The notes below the pieces were generated by a model that made no database searches, was not told where the DNA came from, and worked only from the letters and a program-made list of their open reading frames with translations. Shown here piece by piece: positions 7,378 through 15,460 of a DNA stretch of 43,354 nucleotides (the stretch's first letter is position 1; each line of letters opens with the position of its first letter). The translations under genes were made by a program, and so were the position numbers. Source of the DNA: Sphingomonadales bacterium Ga0077559 (GTDB lineage: Bacteria > Pseudomonadota > Alphaproteobacteria > Sphingomonadales > Sphingomonadaceae); the NCBI GenBank assembly GCA_001464315.1, contig LNFK01000017.1:1-43354 (forward strand), written 5' to 3'.

Positions 7378-10104
7378 ATGGATGCTGACACATTTATGAA
7401 GCCTACGAAAAACAAAACCATATTTGCTGACTGTAAAACAGAAGTAACAATCCGGTCTGAAGACAATAAATTCAGTAAAAGTTGTATATGGGTGGAGAGG
7501 GATAACTTTTACGGAAAAAATACGTCCGATAAAGCTCCTGAATATTTGATCATCGGCTTTGATACTGAATTTAAAACGCCTGATAACCCAATGTCTATGG
7601 AAGAGATACGTGCCGGTGACGGCAAATACAAGGTGTTATCATATCAAATACATTGCAGTCTGTATGATAAAAATCAGCCGGACGCTAAAGAGTGGAGCGG
7701 CATCTGCTATCCCAATGACGGTGAACGTCTCAAGCTGATAGACATTCTCATTTTTGCATTTGCTAAAGGTATTGAATCTCAATCGATCAAAACAATACCA
7801 CGCAGAATTTATATTGCAGGGCATTTCACACGAGCAGATTTTCCAGCTCTTGCTGATTTTCAAACCCTTGCTGAATTAATCTCATCCGTACGAAGTACAT
7901 TTTTATCAATCGATGGACACATTCCATACCTGCTCAAATGTGAAGATGATGAGTTGGTCGACATAAATGTTATACTTCGTGACACGATGCTGCTCACTCC
8001 TGCAACGTCAAAGAGCCTTAAAGCTCTTGGGGAATTAGTCGGTCAGGAGAAAATTGTTCTCGATCCTGATCCCAAACGTGATCTGTTTTACAAAATTAAT
8101 ATGGATGTTTTGCTTGAAGAAAATCCAGAGCTGTTCGAGAAATATGCAATCAATGATGCTGTTATATGCGTCCGTTATTTGCAGCAGTTGATCGATCAAT
8201 GTGAAGACATTTTAGGCAAACGAAAAGTACCGGCCACGCTCACTAGCATTGGTGTTGAGCTGCTTCTTCAGTCTTGGAAAGACGATCTGAATTTAAAGCC
8301 ACACGAACTGCTCGGCAAAGAGCAGATCAAAGTGAAATATTTCAGCAAGCGTCTGAACCGTTTTGTTAAAAAAGTTGACGAAGTGAATATGCAGGAGGTT
8401 GAGTGGCATATACCGCTGGCCACTGAATGCTATCATGGTGGCCGCAACGAGCAATTCTGGTTTGGTCCGGCGTTTGAAGATGACTGGACTGACTACGATT
8501 TATCCAGCGCTTACCCAACGGCAATGGCTCTGATTGGACAGCCAAGATGGCGGAAGACGCGGGTGTCGCTTAAGGTTGCTGACTACACGCCAACAACGCT
8601 CGGCATGGCCCGTGTCGAATTCAAATTTCCTAAATCCGTTCGTTTTCCGACATTGCCGATCCGTACTGATAACGGCCTTGTCTTTCCTCGTGAGGGAGTG
8701 AGCGACTGTGCTGCCCCCGAAATCGCTTTAGCAAAATCGCTTGGGGCAAAGTTGAGAATTGTTCACGGGGTTGTTGTTCCAACACAAAGCAACAATCCGA
8801 TATTCGGCCCGTTCATTAGCGACTGCATCAAGAAACGTGCATCCTATCCGAAGGGCTCTCTCAGCGCCTTGTTCTGGAAAGAATTGAGCAATTCAAGCTA
8901 TGGCAAGACCGCCCAAGGCCTTCGGCAGAAGCGTGTTTACGATATGCGTGACAGAGAGATGAAGTCATTGCCGGAGAGCAAGATTACAAATCCATATTTT
9001 GCTGCTTACATCACGTCTTTCGTTCGATCAGTTCTGGGTGAAATCATCAATTCGCTGCCTCCTGAAGTTTGCGTATTCAGCTGCACCACCGATGGATTTC
9101 TGACCAATGCAACAGCTGAACATATTGCTGCTGCATCAAACGGCCCTCTCGCCATGCTGTACGGACAAAGCCGTGATAATTTAACGGGCGATCCTACGAT
9201 GTTGGAAATTAAGCATCGTGTTAGGAAGCCATTAGGTTGGCGTACCCGTGGACAGGCAACGATTATTGAGGGCCGCTCAGATGCAGGCGACAGTGTCAAC
9301 ATCGTGCTTGCCAAAGGGGGCATTTATACGGCGTCGTATCTGGACGATAGCCGACTGCAAAACGATCACATTGTGAAGATGTTTTTCAACCGAAAGCCTG
9401 ACGATTTGATTCCTCTGCTTGTGAAAACAGGCATTCGGGACATTGTTGAGCATAATGCTGACCTTGTTGAAAAAGCGCTGTCAAAGCGTTTAAACATGGA
9501 GTTCGATTGGAAGCGCCGACCATCAGCTGCATGGACCGATATCGACACTGGCCACCTCGCATTTTGCACGGAGCCTTGGGATACGATCGATCAATTTGCA
9601 AAAATGAGGGAATACTGGGAAAGCTATGCAATATCTGCAAAGCCTCGCTGCATTAAGACCGAAGCCGATTATCGTGAACTGGGCGTGTTCGTTCTGTCTC
9701 AGTCGGCTTTATCTAAGGAAGGTGCCAAGTACCTTCGTAAGACCGATCCTGACCTTAATCGACTGCGGCAAGTGTTGTGTGCTGCATGGCGAAAGTCCCA
9801 AGCTGGGTTAGAACATAAGGTTCATGGCAGATCAGCGGAACAATTTGCGTCCATTCTGTCGGCGGCTGGAATAGCCTGCAAACGGTCAGACGTAGAGAAT
9901 GCCCGTAAACCTTTTATCCCAAACATGTGTCCGCCGACGCCAGCCGTAGCAATTGCTTTGGAAAGGCTCTCGAAAGTGTTTCCGTCGCTCGAAATCGACA
10001 AATTGCTAGCAACGGGTGATGGGATAGATTTGATAAAAGCTACCGATAGGCCTTGCTCGTTTGTTGCTTTATCGACCTTAACGGGTCGAAAAGCTGTGGA
10101 ATGA
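7378..10104 (+). CDS. Family-B DNA polymerase, pipolin type (primer-independent PolB)
   Basis: A 908-residue replicative polymerase. The N-terminal part holds a DEDDy proofreading exonuclease: Exo I FDTE (Asp62, Glu64), Exo II near Asp154, and Exo III YAIND (Tyr256, Asp260). The polymerase core has motif A DLSSAYP (Asp374-Pro380), motif B KELSNSSYG (501-509) and motif C CTTDGF (Asp572), where the usual DTD is TDG. The layout and length fit the protein-primed-like PolB branch that includes the pipolin enzymes, which can start DNA synthesis without a primer; that activity is inferred from the family. No terminal-protein gene is present nearby. The start is uncertain: ATG 7378 or ATG 7396; neither has a strong ribosome site. 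The A+T-rich codon use, especially in the first third, differs from the chromosome. Confidence 0.92.
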   Translation: MDADTFMKPTKNKTIFADCKTEVTIRSEDNKFSKSCIWVERDNFYGKNTSDKAPEYLIIGFDTEFKTPDNPMSMEEIRAGDGKYKVLSYQIHCSLYDKNQPDAKEWSGICYPNDGERLKLIDILIFAFAKGIESQSIKTIPRRIYIAGHFTRADFPALADFQTLAELISSVRSTFLSIDGHIPYLLKCEDDELVDINVILRDTMLLTPATSKSLKALGELVGQEKIVLDPDPKRDLFYKINMDVLLEENPELFEKYAINDAVICVRYLQQLIDQCEDILGKRKVPATLTSIGVELLLQSWKDDLNLKPHELLGKEQIKVKYFSKRLNRFVKKVDEVNMQEVEWHIPLATECYHGGRNEQFWFGPAFEDDWTDYDLSSAYPTAMALIGQPRWRKTRVSLKVADYTPTTLGMARVEFKFPKSVRFPTLPIRTDNGLVFPREGVSDCAAPEIALAKSLGAKLRIVHGVVVPTQSNNPIFGPFISDCIKKRASYPKGSLSALFWKELSNSSYGKTAQGLRQKRVYDMRDREMKSLPESKITNPYFAAYITSFVRSVLGEIINSLPPEVCVFSCTTDGFLTNATAEHIAAASNGPLAMLYGQSRDNLTGDPTMLEIKHRVRKPLGWRTRGQATIIEGRSDAGDSVNIVLAKGGIYTASYLDDSRLQNDHIVKMFFNRKPDDLIPLLVKTGIRDIVEHNADLVEKALSKRLNMEFDWKRRPSAAWTDIDTGHLAFCTEPWDTIDQFAKMREYWESYAISAKPRCIKTEADYRELGVFVLSQSALSKEGAKYLRKTDPDLNRLRQVLCAAWRKSQAGLEHKVHGRSAEQFASILSAAGIACKRSDVENARKPFIPNMCPPTPAVAIALERLSKVFPSLEIDKLLATGDGIDLIKATDRPCSFVALSTLTGRKAVE

Positions 10105-10223
10105 AATGGAACCTACATCTTCTGTTTGGCAATGTGTTATTCGATTATTTTGGTCGAAGAATAACAACGGAAGCCCACGTCGCTGATGTGAATTTAGCGA
10201 TGGTGAATCAATTCGAGCAGTAG
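10101..10223 (+). CDS. Short ORF translationally coupled to the polymerase
   Basis: A 40-residue reading frame begins at the ATG at 10101, whose last two bases are part of the polymerase stop (ATGA), and ends with TAG at 10221-10223. The peptide starts MKWNLHLLFGN and ends VNLAMVNQFEQ, with a mixed hydrophobic and charged composition and no recognised motif. The four-base overlap is the pattern of coupled genes elsewhere in this window, but at this length it may be chance. Conservation in related elements would settle it. Confidence 0.35.
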   Translation: MKWNLHLLFGNVLFDYFGRRITTEAHVADVNLAMVNQFEQ

Positions 10224-10267
10224 ACTAGTGCCGTCATAACCGCATCTCTAAACCGTGGTAGTGTGTC

Positions 10268-10825
10268 TCACGCAACTACGTTTTCACTCGCCACAACTCC
10301 ATCAATCAGTTCGTCAAGTTCCGTCCTGGCAGCGTCGATCTCGACGTCATCACCAGTTAGTGTTTGAATTTTGTTCGGCACCTTAAAAGTGCGATTAGGA
10401 TACCATTCTTTAAGCCCCCAAGTTCCGCGCCCAACACGGACCACGTCTCCAACTTGGTTGAATCGTCGTGTCATCACCGAACCAACGATATTAATCGGGT
10501 CAGCAGAGTTCATGACAAGGCCCCCAGCTGCTAGCTCTTTTGCAATTTCCTTATTGCCCATTTGCCTTTTGCGGATTGCCAGCAACCTTTTTGTGGCGTC
10601 AACAATTGACATCCCCAGAAACTCTCCCTCAGAAAGGGCATCGTTGGCATTCTGACTTGGGTTAGATGGCGTGTTGCGGAAATCTTGCGAACCTTGATTA
10701 TTAACGAGGCCGAGTGCGCTCATTGTTTCTAGCACACGGATTGTGTTGTCTATCCTCTCTCGTTGCGCACGAAGATCGGCTAACACGGCCTCGTAAGAGG
10801 ATTTCGTCTCATTTTCAGTCGCCAT
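10268..10825 (-). CDS. Protein with coiled-coil N-terminus and C-terminal HARE-HTH-like winged helix
   Basis: A 185-residue protein. The N-terminal 45 residues (KSSYEAVLADLRAQRERIDN) look like a short coiled coil. A central-to-C-terminal part (about 75-150: SIVDATKRLLAIRKRQMGNKE, then a variable loop and VGRGTWGLKEW) has the pattern of the HARE-HTH winged-helix domain, known from restriction and chromatin factors: an opening helix, a 'nkeIa.el..gG' turn, and a final strand ending in Gly-x-Trp-x-Leu. It is probably a DNA-binding protein of the element. The ATG at 10825 is preferred over 10873 because GGAG lies about 10 bases upstream. It is convergent with the polymerase gene. Domain call from memory of the family only. 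Confidence 0.6.
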   Translation of the reverse strand: MATENETKSSYEAVLADLRAQRERIDNTIRVLETMSALGLVNNQGSQDFRNTPSNPSQNANDALSEGEFLGMSIVDATKRLLAIRKRQMGNKEIAKELAAGGLVMNSADPINIVGSVMTRRFNQVGDVVRVGRGTWGLKEWYPNRTFKVPNKIQTLTGDDVEIDAARTELDELIDGVVASENVVA

Positions 10826-10860
10826 TTCTTGACTGCTCCAACTCAAGTGAATATTAGAGA

Positions 10861-11027
10861 GCCGTCCCCGCATCGCGGAGATATGAGGACGGCGACGCCG
10901 GACCTTAGTCTGACATCAGGGTCTTATGGACCCCTCGGCTATCTTCTGATCGTCATCTTCTTAACCCCCGTTAGTCTAACCCGCTGATGGAACCTAACGC
11001 CACGGACTCATCCTCCGTGGCGTTTCT
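10861..11027 (+). ncRNA. Candidate structured small RNA ending in a strong terminator
   Basis: This stretch has no convincing protein. It begins with nested inverted repeats (GCCGTCC at 10861-10867 pairing with GGACGGC at 10887-10893, enclosing CCGC-ATC-GCGG) and ends in an 11-bp terminator hairpin followed by TCTATATTT. No plus-strand gene lies close upstream: the polymerase ends 750 bp away and the gene between is on the other strand. A terminator with no gene in front suggests a short plus-strand transcript, for example a copy-control or antisense RNA to the leader of the minus-strand gene at 10825. Its promoter was not identified. Confidence 0.35.
10996..11027 (+). terminator. Strong intrinsic terminator inside the element
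   Basis: AACGCCACGGA (10996-11006) pairs perfectly with TCCGTGGCGTT (11014-11024) around a 7-base loop and is followed by TCTATATTT on the plus strand. On the minus strand the U tract is lacking, so it terminates rightward transcription. Confidence 0.8.
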
Positions 11028-11288
11028 ATATTTGCATGATGCGTTTGATTTCTGCAAGCCCTGCAAATCATTTTTGTGTGGTTTTCCACAACATGATTCA
11101 AACAAGGCTTCTTTGAGGCGTACTGAGACGGCTTCTGCAACGTCGCATTATCGCCGATTTACGCTTTTTGTTCTATACGGTGTTGTCTGTGTGTTAACAG
11201 TTGGAACTGTTTATCTGTTTGTATGATTCGCTAAGTGAACCTTCGAGCCGAAGATGAATGTCGCGCTCTTTGTGAGAAATCACGCTTG

Positions 11289-11513
11289 TTACGTAAAAAA
11301 TGCGTCCAGCGTATTGCGTGGAGGTTCATATCCATGAGGCTTGACCGTTGCTTCGACGCCTCTGTCTTTTAGGCTCTGCAACTCTAGCTCATTGCCCCAC
11401 TTCACATACGTATGACACACTCCACAGTGAACACGATACCTGTGTGAGCTTTCTAAAGGTTCTTCGATCCACACTGTTCTGGGATCGACGCAGGGGCAAT
11501 ATTTCTTCAACAT
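11289..11513 (-). CDS. Small cysteine-rich (probable zinc-binding) protein
   Basis: A 74-residue protein with one CPC pair near the N-terminus (KKYCPCVDP) and one CGVC pair about 30 residues later (VHCGVCHTYVKWG), the spacing of a four-cysteine zinc ribbon. No close family is recognised; similar small ribbons are common in phages and mobile elements. The ATG at 11513 is chosen because GGAAGG precedes it by seven bases. Function unknown. Confidence 0.6.
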   Translation of the reverse strand: MLKKYCPCVDPRTVWIEEPLESSHRYRVHCGVCHTYVKWGNELELQSLKDRGVEATVKPHGYEPPRNTLDAFFT

Positions 11514-11653
11514 AATCATCCTTCCGTCACCAGTTAGATTGCACGTAACCATTCGAACTGTAGAGATAAAGCATTGTGGCCTACATCACGATATGCTTTC
11601 TTCCCGAAGACAGTTTTTGTTAAAATATTCGGAAAATCCACCTTACGAACGGA

Positions 11654-12124
11654 ATGCAATCTATGTCAGTCGATGCGGTCAGAGCACTCAAGCAAACTCT
11701 TCTAAATGAGTATGAGCATTTCTCTGACAAGCGAATTAAAAAGCTAGATTCAGGCAAACACTTTATCGTTGATGGCCGTACCCGGTCTGATATCGGGTCT
11801 GACGGAGCAGTATATGGCTGGTTTTGTTCAATGTTCCTTGAGGTAATTTATGAGGACGAAGTTGTACTGAGTATTATTAATTGCCCGTCGCATTACCGCG
11901 TTGAAGAGTGGTTCAAAGAGTACGCAACGCCGTTCGGTAGAGGCGGTCAGTCTGTCGTGATACGCAAGGGTGAGCAGTCAATTTTGGACCTACTAGCCGC
12001 ACGCGTTGATGGTATTACGAACGGTTCACGCTACTCCGTTCCCCATTACAAATACGCAGTGCCCCGTGTGGTTAGTTCACTTAACAGGTTAGAAAAAGTG
12101 CTTCGACAGGCTTGGTCCCAATAG
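11654..12124 (+). CDS. Hypothetical protein
   Basis: A 156-residue soluble protein (147-156 depending on start) that I do not recognise. It is mixed alpha/beta, with a helical N-terminus (VRALKQTLLNEYEHFSDKRI), a beta-rich centre (AVYGWFCSMFLEVIYEDEVV) and a basic C-terminus (VVSSLNRLEKVLRQAWSQ). It has no signal peptide or membrane segment. The start may be ATG 11654 or ATG 11663. It stands alone between the small cysteine protein and the recombinase pair, and its composition matches the rest of the element. Confidence 0.55.
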   Translation: MQSMSVDAVRALKQTLLNEYEHFSDKRIKKLDSGKHFIVDGRTRSDIGSDGAVYGWFCSMFLEVIYEDEVVLSIINCPSHYRVEEWFKEYATPFGRGGQSVVIRKGEQSILDLLAARVDGITNGSRYSVPHYKYAVPRVVSSLNRLEKVLRQAWSQ

Positions 12125-12305
12125 GGCCCTCATGAACACACAGTCTCAAGGTTGATAAACACAACATATCTGCGATATACGGTCAGCTGGTCCCTGACCT
12201 TGCTTTAATCCGTTAACGAGAATGGGCAATAACTGTTGCTTCCTCAATGTGTTGGAGGGACAGTTTCCATAGCAAACCAAGGTTTATTATGGACGGAGCC
12301 CTTCA

Positions 12306-12962
12306 TTGACACGCTATGTTGCCTATTTCCGAGTATCTACAGCAACCCAAGGCCGAAGCGGTCTAGGGCTGGCTGCGCAGCAAACAAAGATCAGAGAATT
12401 TCTCAATCCTGAGGATGAGCTGATTGCTGAGTTTGTCGAAGTGCAGTCTGGCAAACTCGATACACGGATCGAATTATGGAAGGCCATTCATCATGCTAAG
12501 AAGCATTCCGCAAAAATGCTGATTGCCAAATTGGACAGGTTTTCAAGGCGGGTGAGTTTCATAGCCGGGATCATGGAGCAGGGAATTGGCTTGGTCGTGG
12601 CTGAGATGCCTCACGCAACGGATTTCCAATTACACATATTTGCAGCTCTTGCTCAGGAAGAGCGCAGGCTGATTTCTGAGCGGACAAAAAATGCGCTTGC
12701 TGAGGCAAAGCGGCGTGGGGTCCAGCTTGGTCGGAATGGAGCGTCTCTGGCGCTTCAAAACAAGTCTGACGCGTTAGATTTTGCCCGAACATTGGAACCG
12801 ACAATCCGTCCACTATGGAATGATGGTCAGTCCTATTCTGCAATTGCCCGATATTTGAACGATGCGGGTATTTCCACACGAAGAGGGGGCAAATTTGCTC
12901 CTGAGACGGCCAAGCAGGTCGTCCAAAGATTGAACATGGAGTATTTTGAAAATGTTAAATGA
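12306..12962 (+). CDS. Serine recombinase (resolvase/invertase family)
   Basis: A 218-residue site-specific recombinase. The nucleophile is Ser11 in YFRVST, and the rest of the catalytic domain is visible: GLAAQ (about 22), AKLDRFSRR with the key arginine (about 75-84), and the E-helix region [22 protein letters not shown] short C-terminal DNA-binding part follows ([14 protein letters not shown], then [18 protein letters not shown]), so it is of the small resolvase size. The start is TTG at 12306, supported by GGAG nine bases upstream. Its 3' end overlaps the tyrosine integrase start. It could resolve multimers, invert DNA, or work with the integrase. Confidence 0.92.
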   Translation: MTRYVAYFRVSTATQGRSGLGLAAQQTKIREFLNPEDELIAEFVEVQSGKLDTRIELWKAIHHAKKHSAKMLIAKLDRFSRRVSFIAGIMEQGIGLVVAEMPHATDFQLHIFAALAQEERRLISERTKNALAEAKRRGVQLGRNGASLALQNKSDALDFARTLEPTIRPLWNDGQSYSAIARYLNDAGISTRRGGKFAPETAKQVVQRLNMEYFENVK

Positions 12963-14094
12963 AAGGATTGGAAATGTAACACTGACCGAAGTTGTCGGAT
13001 CACCATTTTATTACGCCCGGTATCGGCGGAAGGGAAAGCAGGTCACCCGTTCGCTTCGAACAAATAACATCGTAATGGCACGGTCTGAAGCACAGTATAT
13101 TTCCGACAGTCTCGGCAGTCAGCCAAATTCAGGCAAGGCAGACTTCAGCTTCAACCGCTTTGGCCTCGAAGTGATAGAGCGTGATGTGCGTAAAGTGCAG
13201 CGGGGTGAACGTGCCGGAACGTTAGTCACCGATCAGCAGCGAATCCTGAGATGCTATTGCAAAGAAAGCCTTGGCTCGATTGATGTCCGAAAGATAAGTC
13301 ATCACACGTTGCAGGAATTCGTCGACGATTTGACGGACCGTGATTTGTCATCTGCCACGATCAAGGTCATTTTGGTTTTCGTAAACAAGACGCTCAAGCA
13401 AGCTGTCCGATCAGGCGTTATCACTCATTCCCCGATAATGCCTGAAGTGAGTTTGAAACAGGGTGTCCGTGGATGGTTCTCGCTGAAGGAATACCAGCAT
13501 CTGCTGAAGGAATGTAAGAAGCACGAGGATTTGAAAACGAAGGTTCGTACGCAATATATTACAGATGAGCTTCGGAGATTCATAACGTTCTCCGTGAACA
13601 CGTTCATGCGTCCAAGTGACATCAAGCAGCTTCGGCACAGACACGTCGAAATAGTCAGAACGAAAGAAACCCAGTATCTTCGGATTACGACAGATTTCAG
13701 CAAAACGGATTATGCTCCTATTGTGTCGATGGCCAATGCAGTGCCGATATATGAAAAGCTGCTGAAGGCATCGAAAGCTGACGGTTATGGATCACCGGAC
13801 GATTTCGTGTTCATGCCGAAGTACAAAAACCGCAAGTTTGTGCTGACAACGTTTAGCCGGAATTTTCGGACTGTCTGCAAATCAGCAGGTTTGTATGTCT
13901 CAGCATCGGGCCAACACAGGACGCTTTATTCGTTGCGTCATTCGTCGATCATGTTTCGGCTGATCAAAGGCAAAGACATGTGCTTGCTAACGCTGGCCCG
14001 AAATGCCCGAACCAGTGTAGAAATGATTGACCGCTTTTATGCCAAACATCTGACCGCTGAGATGAACATCGATGTTCTGCAGAGCATGCGGTAA
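12952..14094 (+). CDS. Tyrosine recombinase (integrase)
   Basis: A 380-residue phage-type integrase that most likely recombines the 49-bp tRNA-Thr att sites. It has an N-terminal arm-binding part, a core-binding SAM-like domain (about 65-150) and the catalytic domain: Arg220 (FMRPSD), Arg329 in YSLRHSS, His330, and the nucleophile Tyr363 in DRFYAKH. The first histidine of the HxxR box is replaced by Tyr326, a change seen in one integrase subfamily. The ATG at 12952 is chosen (GGAG nine bases upstream) over a TTG at 12946; it overlaps the serine recombinase by 11 bases. The gene lies in the middle of the element rather than beside an att site. Confidence 0.93.
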   Translation: MLNERIGNVTLTEVVGSPFYYARYRRKGKQVTRSLRTNNIVMARSEAQYISDSLGSQPNSGKADFSFNRFGLEVIERDVRKVQRGERAGTLVTDQQRILRCYCKESLGSIDVRKISHHTLQEFVDDLTDRDLSSATIKVILVFVNKTLKQAVRSGVITHSPIMPEVSLKQGVRGWFSLKEYQHLLKECKKHEDLKTKVRTQYITDELRRFITFSVNTFMRPSDIKQLRHRHVEIVRTKETQYLRITTDFSKTDYAPIVSMANAVPIYEKLLKASKADGYGSPDDFVFMPKYKNRKFVLTTFSRNFRTVCKSAGLYVSASGQHRTLYSLRHSSIMFRLIKGKDMCLLTLARNARTSVEMIDRFYAKHLTAEMNIDVLQSMR

Positions 14095-14227
14095 CGTAAG
14101 TAGCTTCTACCGCTTGAAATTCTTTCGCCGGGGTCCTTAAACACACTCTCAGTTCTGGACTTGCTCCCTGCATTAAATAACGGCAAACGTTACCGACGTG
14201 GAACATTTAAAGCGTTAGGAATAGCCG

Positions 14228-15460
14228 TTGGCCAATTGGGTGGGACTGGATTCGGCGGGGGTTGAGCAGCTGTGGGATGATACGCTGTTGTTAGGGACGC
14301 TCGAGGTAATGGCAGAAAACCAACCATTTTCCTCAGGTGATCCGTACTCCCCAATATATCCTGATCTAATCGAGCGATTTCCCGACGTCACGTGGAGCAA
14401 AGGAGGGGCGGGTACTGACTTTCGTCCAATTTTTAGGAGGGGTAACCCGCTAGCCAAGCTCGGGCTAATCGAGGGACACTCTCAGCAAGCCTATTTGTCG
14501 CAATTTGGACAGGAATTGATTTCGGGTGAAACTACCCTTGAGACCATCTACCAGCTAACGTTAAGATCATTTTCGGAACGGGATGGAACACGTTCATTTG
14601 CAAAAATGTGTGCCGCAGCCATAAAATTGCCGCAGCATGCTTTCACCTTAGTTGACGTCGAATTCGGTGTTGCTGAAGCAAACGACCAGCTCACTGATCT
14701 TGTCGAGCGTCTCAAATTAATTCGTGAACGAAACCTTCGGTTTCCGGCAGGTAGCCGACGAGATAGAGTGCTGCGTAGTTTTATGAATGCCCTGGTCAGT
14801 TCTGGAGCTCTTGTAAACGTAGAAGGGGGCTGGATACTCGCGGACCCTGCGGTCGCCGTTGAAATTATTGCATCAAGGTCTGAAATTCCGGAACAAATGC
14901 TCGATGTTGGTTTCCATGCCGTGCCCGTTCCTGCGTCAAGAAATAGAGGCTTAAGTTTTCCGGTGGTGGTGGTGTCCCCGGGGGCTCGTCCAATCGCTAC
15001 GATCCGGTCCGACGCCTTTGCCGTAATAGATAGTAGCCAACGCTCACTGCTTCTTGAACGTGCCCACTCGGAACACGAAAGGTTAATCGAGCTGGCTGCT
15101 GCTTCGATTAGACGAAGTGGGGGAACCCCAATTGAAGGGACTGCGTCATTCGACGTAGGGTGCAATGATGTTGCTAGCCTGTTAATTGAAGCGAAGCATG
15201 TGACGGACCGTAATGCCGTATCGCAGTTTCGGAAGGCAGTTGCTCAATTGCCAGAATATCGGTGGAGACACCGCAATCTGTTTGGCCCAGAAACCCGCCA
15301 AATTGTAGCCCTGTCGACGGATCCACGATCAATGATTGAACCCGACTTCATGGATTTTGTTGAAACAGACAGAGATATCGAAATTATATGGCGAGACGCA
15401 GATCGGCTTGTCGATAAACAGGGTCAAGATTTTCAAGTAGAGCGGCCTCATTCCGAGTAA
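14228..15460 (+). CDS. Putative type II restriction endonuclease (PD-(D/E)xK-like)
   Basis: A 410-residue protein starting with TTG at 14228 (AGGA seven bases upstream). The C-terminal region has the sequence FDVGCNDVASLLIEAKHV: an acidic residue (Asp309 or Asp314) followed by Glu321-x-Lys323 on a hydrophobic strand, the pattern of the PD-(D/E)xK nuclease core. The N-terminal part has a Leu-Gly-Leu-Ile helix and a winged-helix-like middle (AKLGLIEGHS, then FMNALVSSGAL), common in restriction enzymes that read DNA with a separate domain. It is convergent with, and overlaps by 77 bp, a C5 methyltransferase gene, which argues for a restriction-modification pair. No named family was recognised, so the enzyme call is an inference. 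Confidence 0.6.
   Translation: MANWVGLDSAGVEQLWDDTLLLGTLEVMAENQPFSSGDPYSPIYPDLIERFPDVTWSKGGAGTDFRPIFRRGNPLAKLGLIEGHSQQAYLSQFGQELISGETTLETIYQLTLRSFSERDGTRSFAKMCAAAIKLPQHAFTLVDVEFGVAEANDQLTDLVERLKLIRERNLRFPAGSRRDRVLRSFMNALVSSGALVNVEGGWILADPAVAVEIIASRSEIPEQMLDVGFHAVPVPASRNRGLSFPVVVVSPGARPIATIRSDAFAVIDSSQRSLLLERAHSEHERLIELAAASIRRSGGTPIEGTASFDVGCNDVASLLIEAKHVTDRNAVSQFRKAVAQLPEYRWRHRNLFGPETRQIVALSTDPRSMIEPDFMDFVETDRDIEIIWRDADRLVDKQGQDFQVERPHSE

Noticed and set aside
10987-11226. A 79-residue plus-strand frame with a C-terminal hydrophobic segment
   Set aside because: Its first codons lie inside the strong terminator hairpin at 10996-11027, which would block both transcription and initiation; no ribosome site. 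Not annotated.
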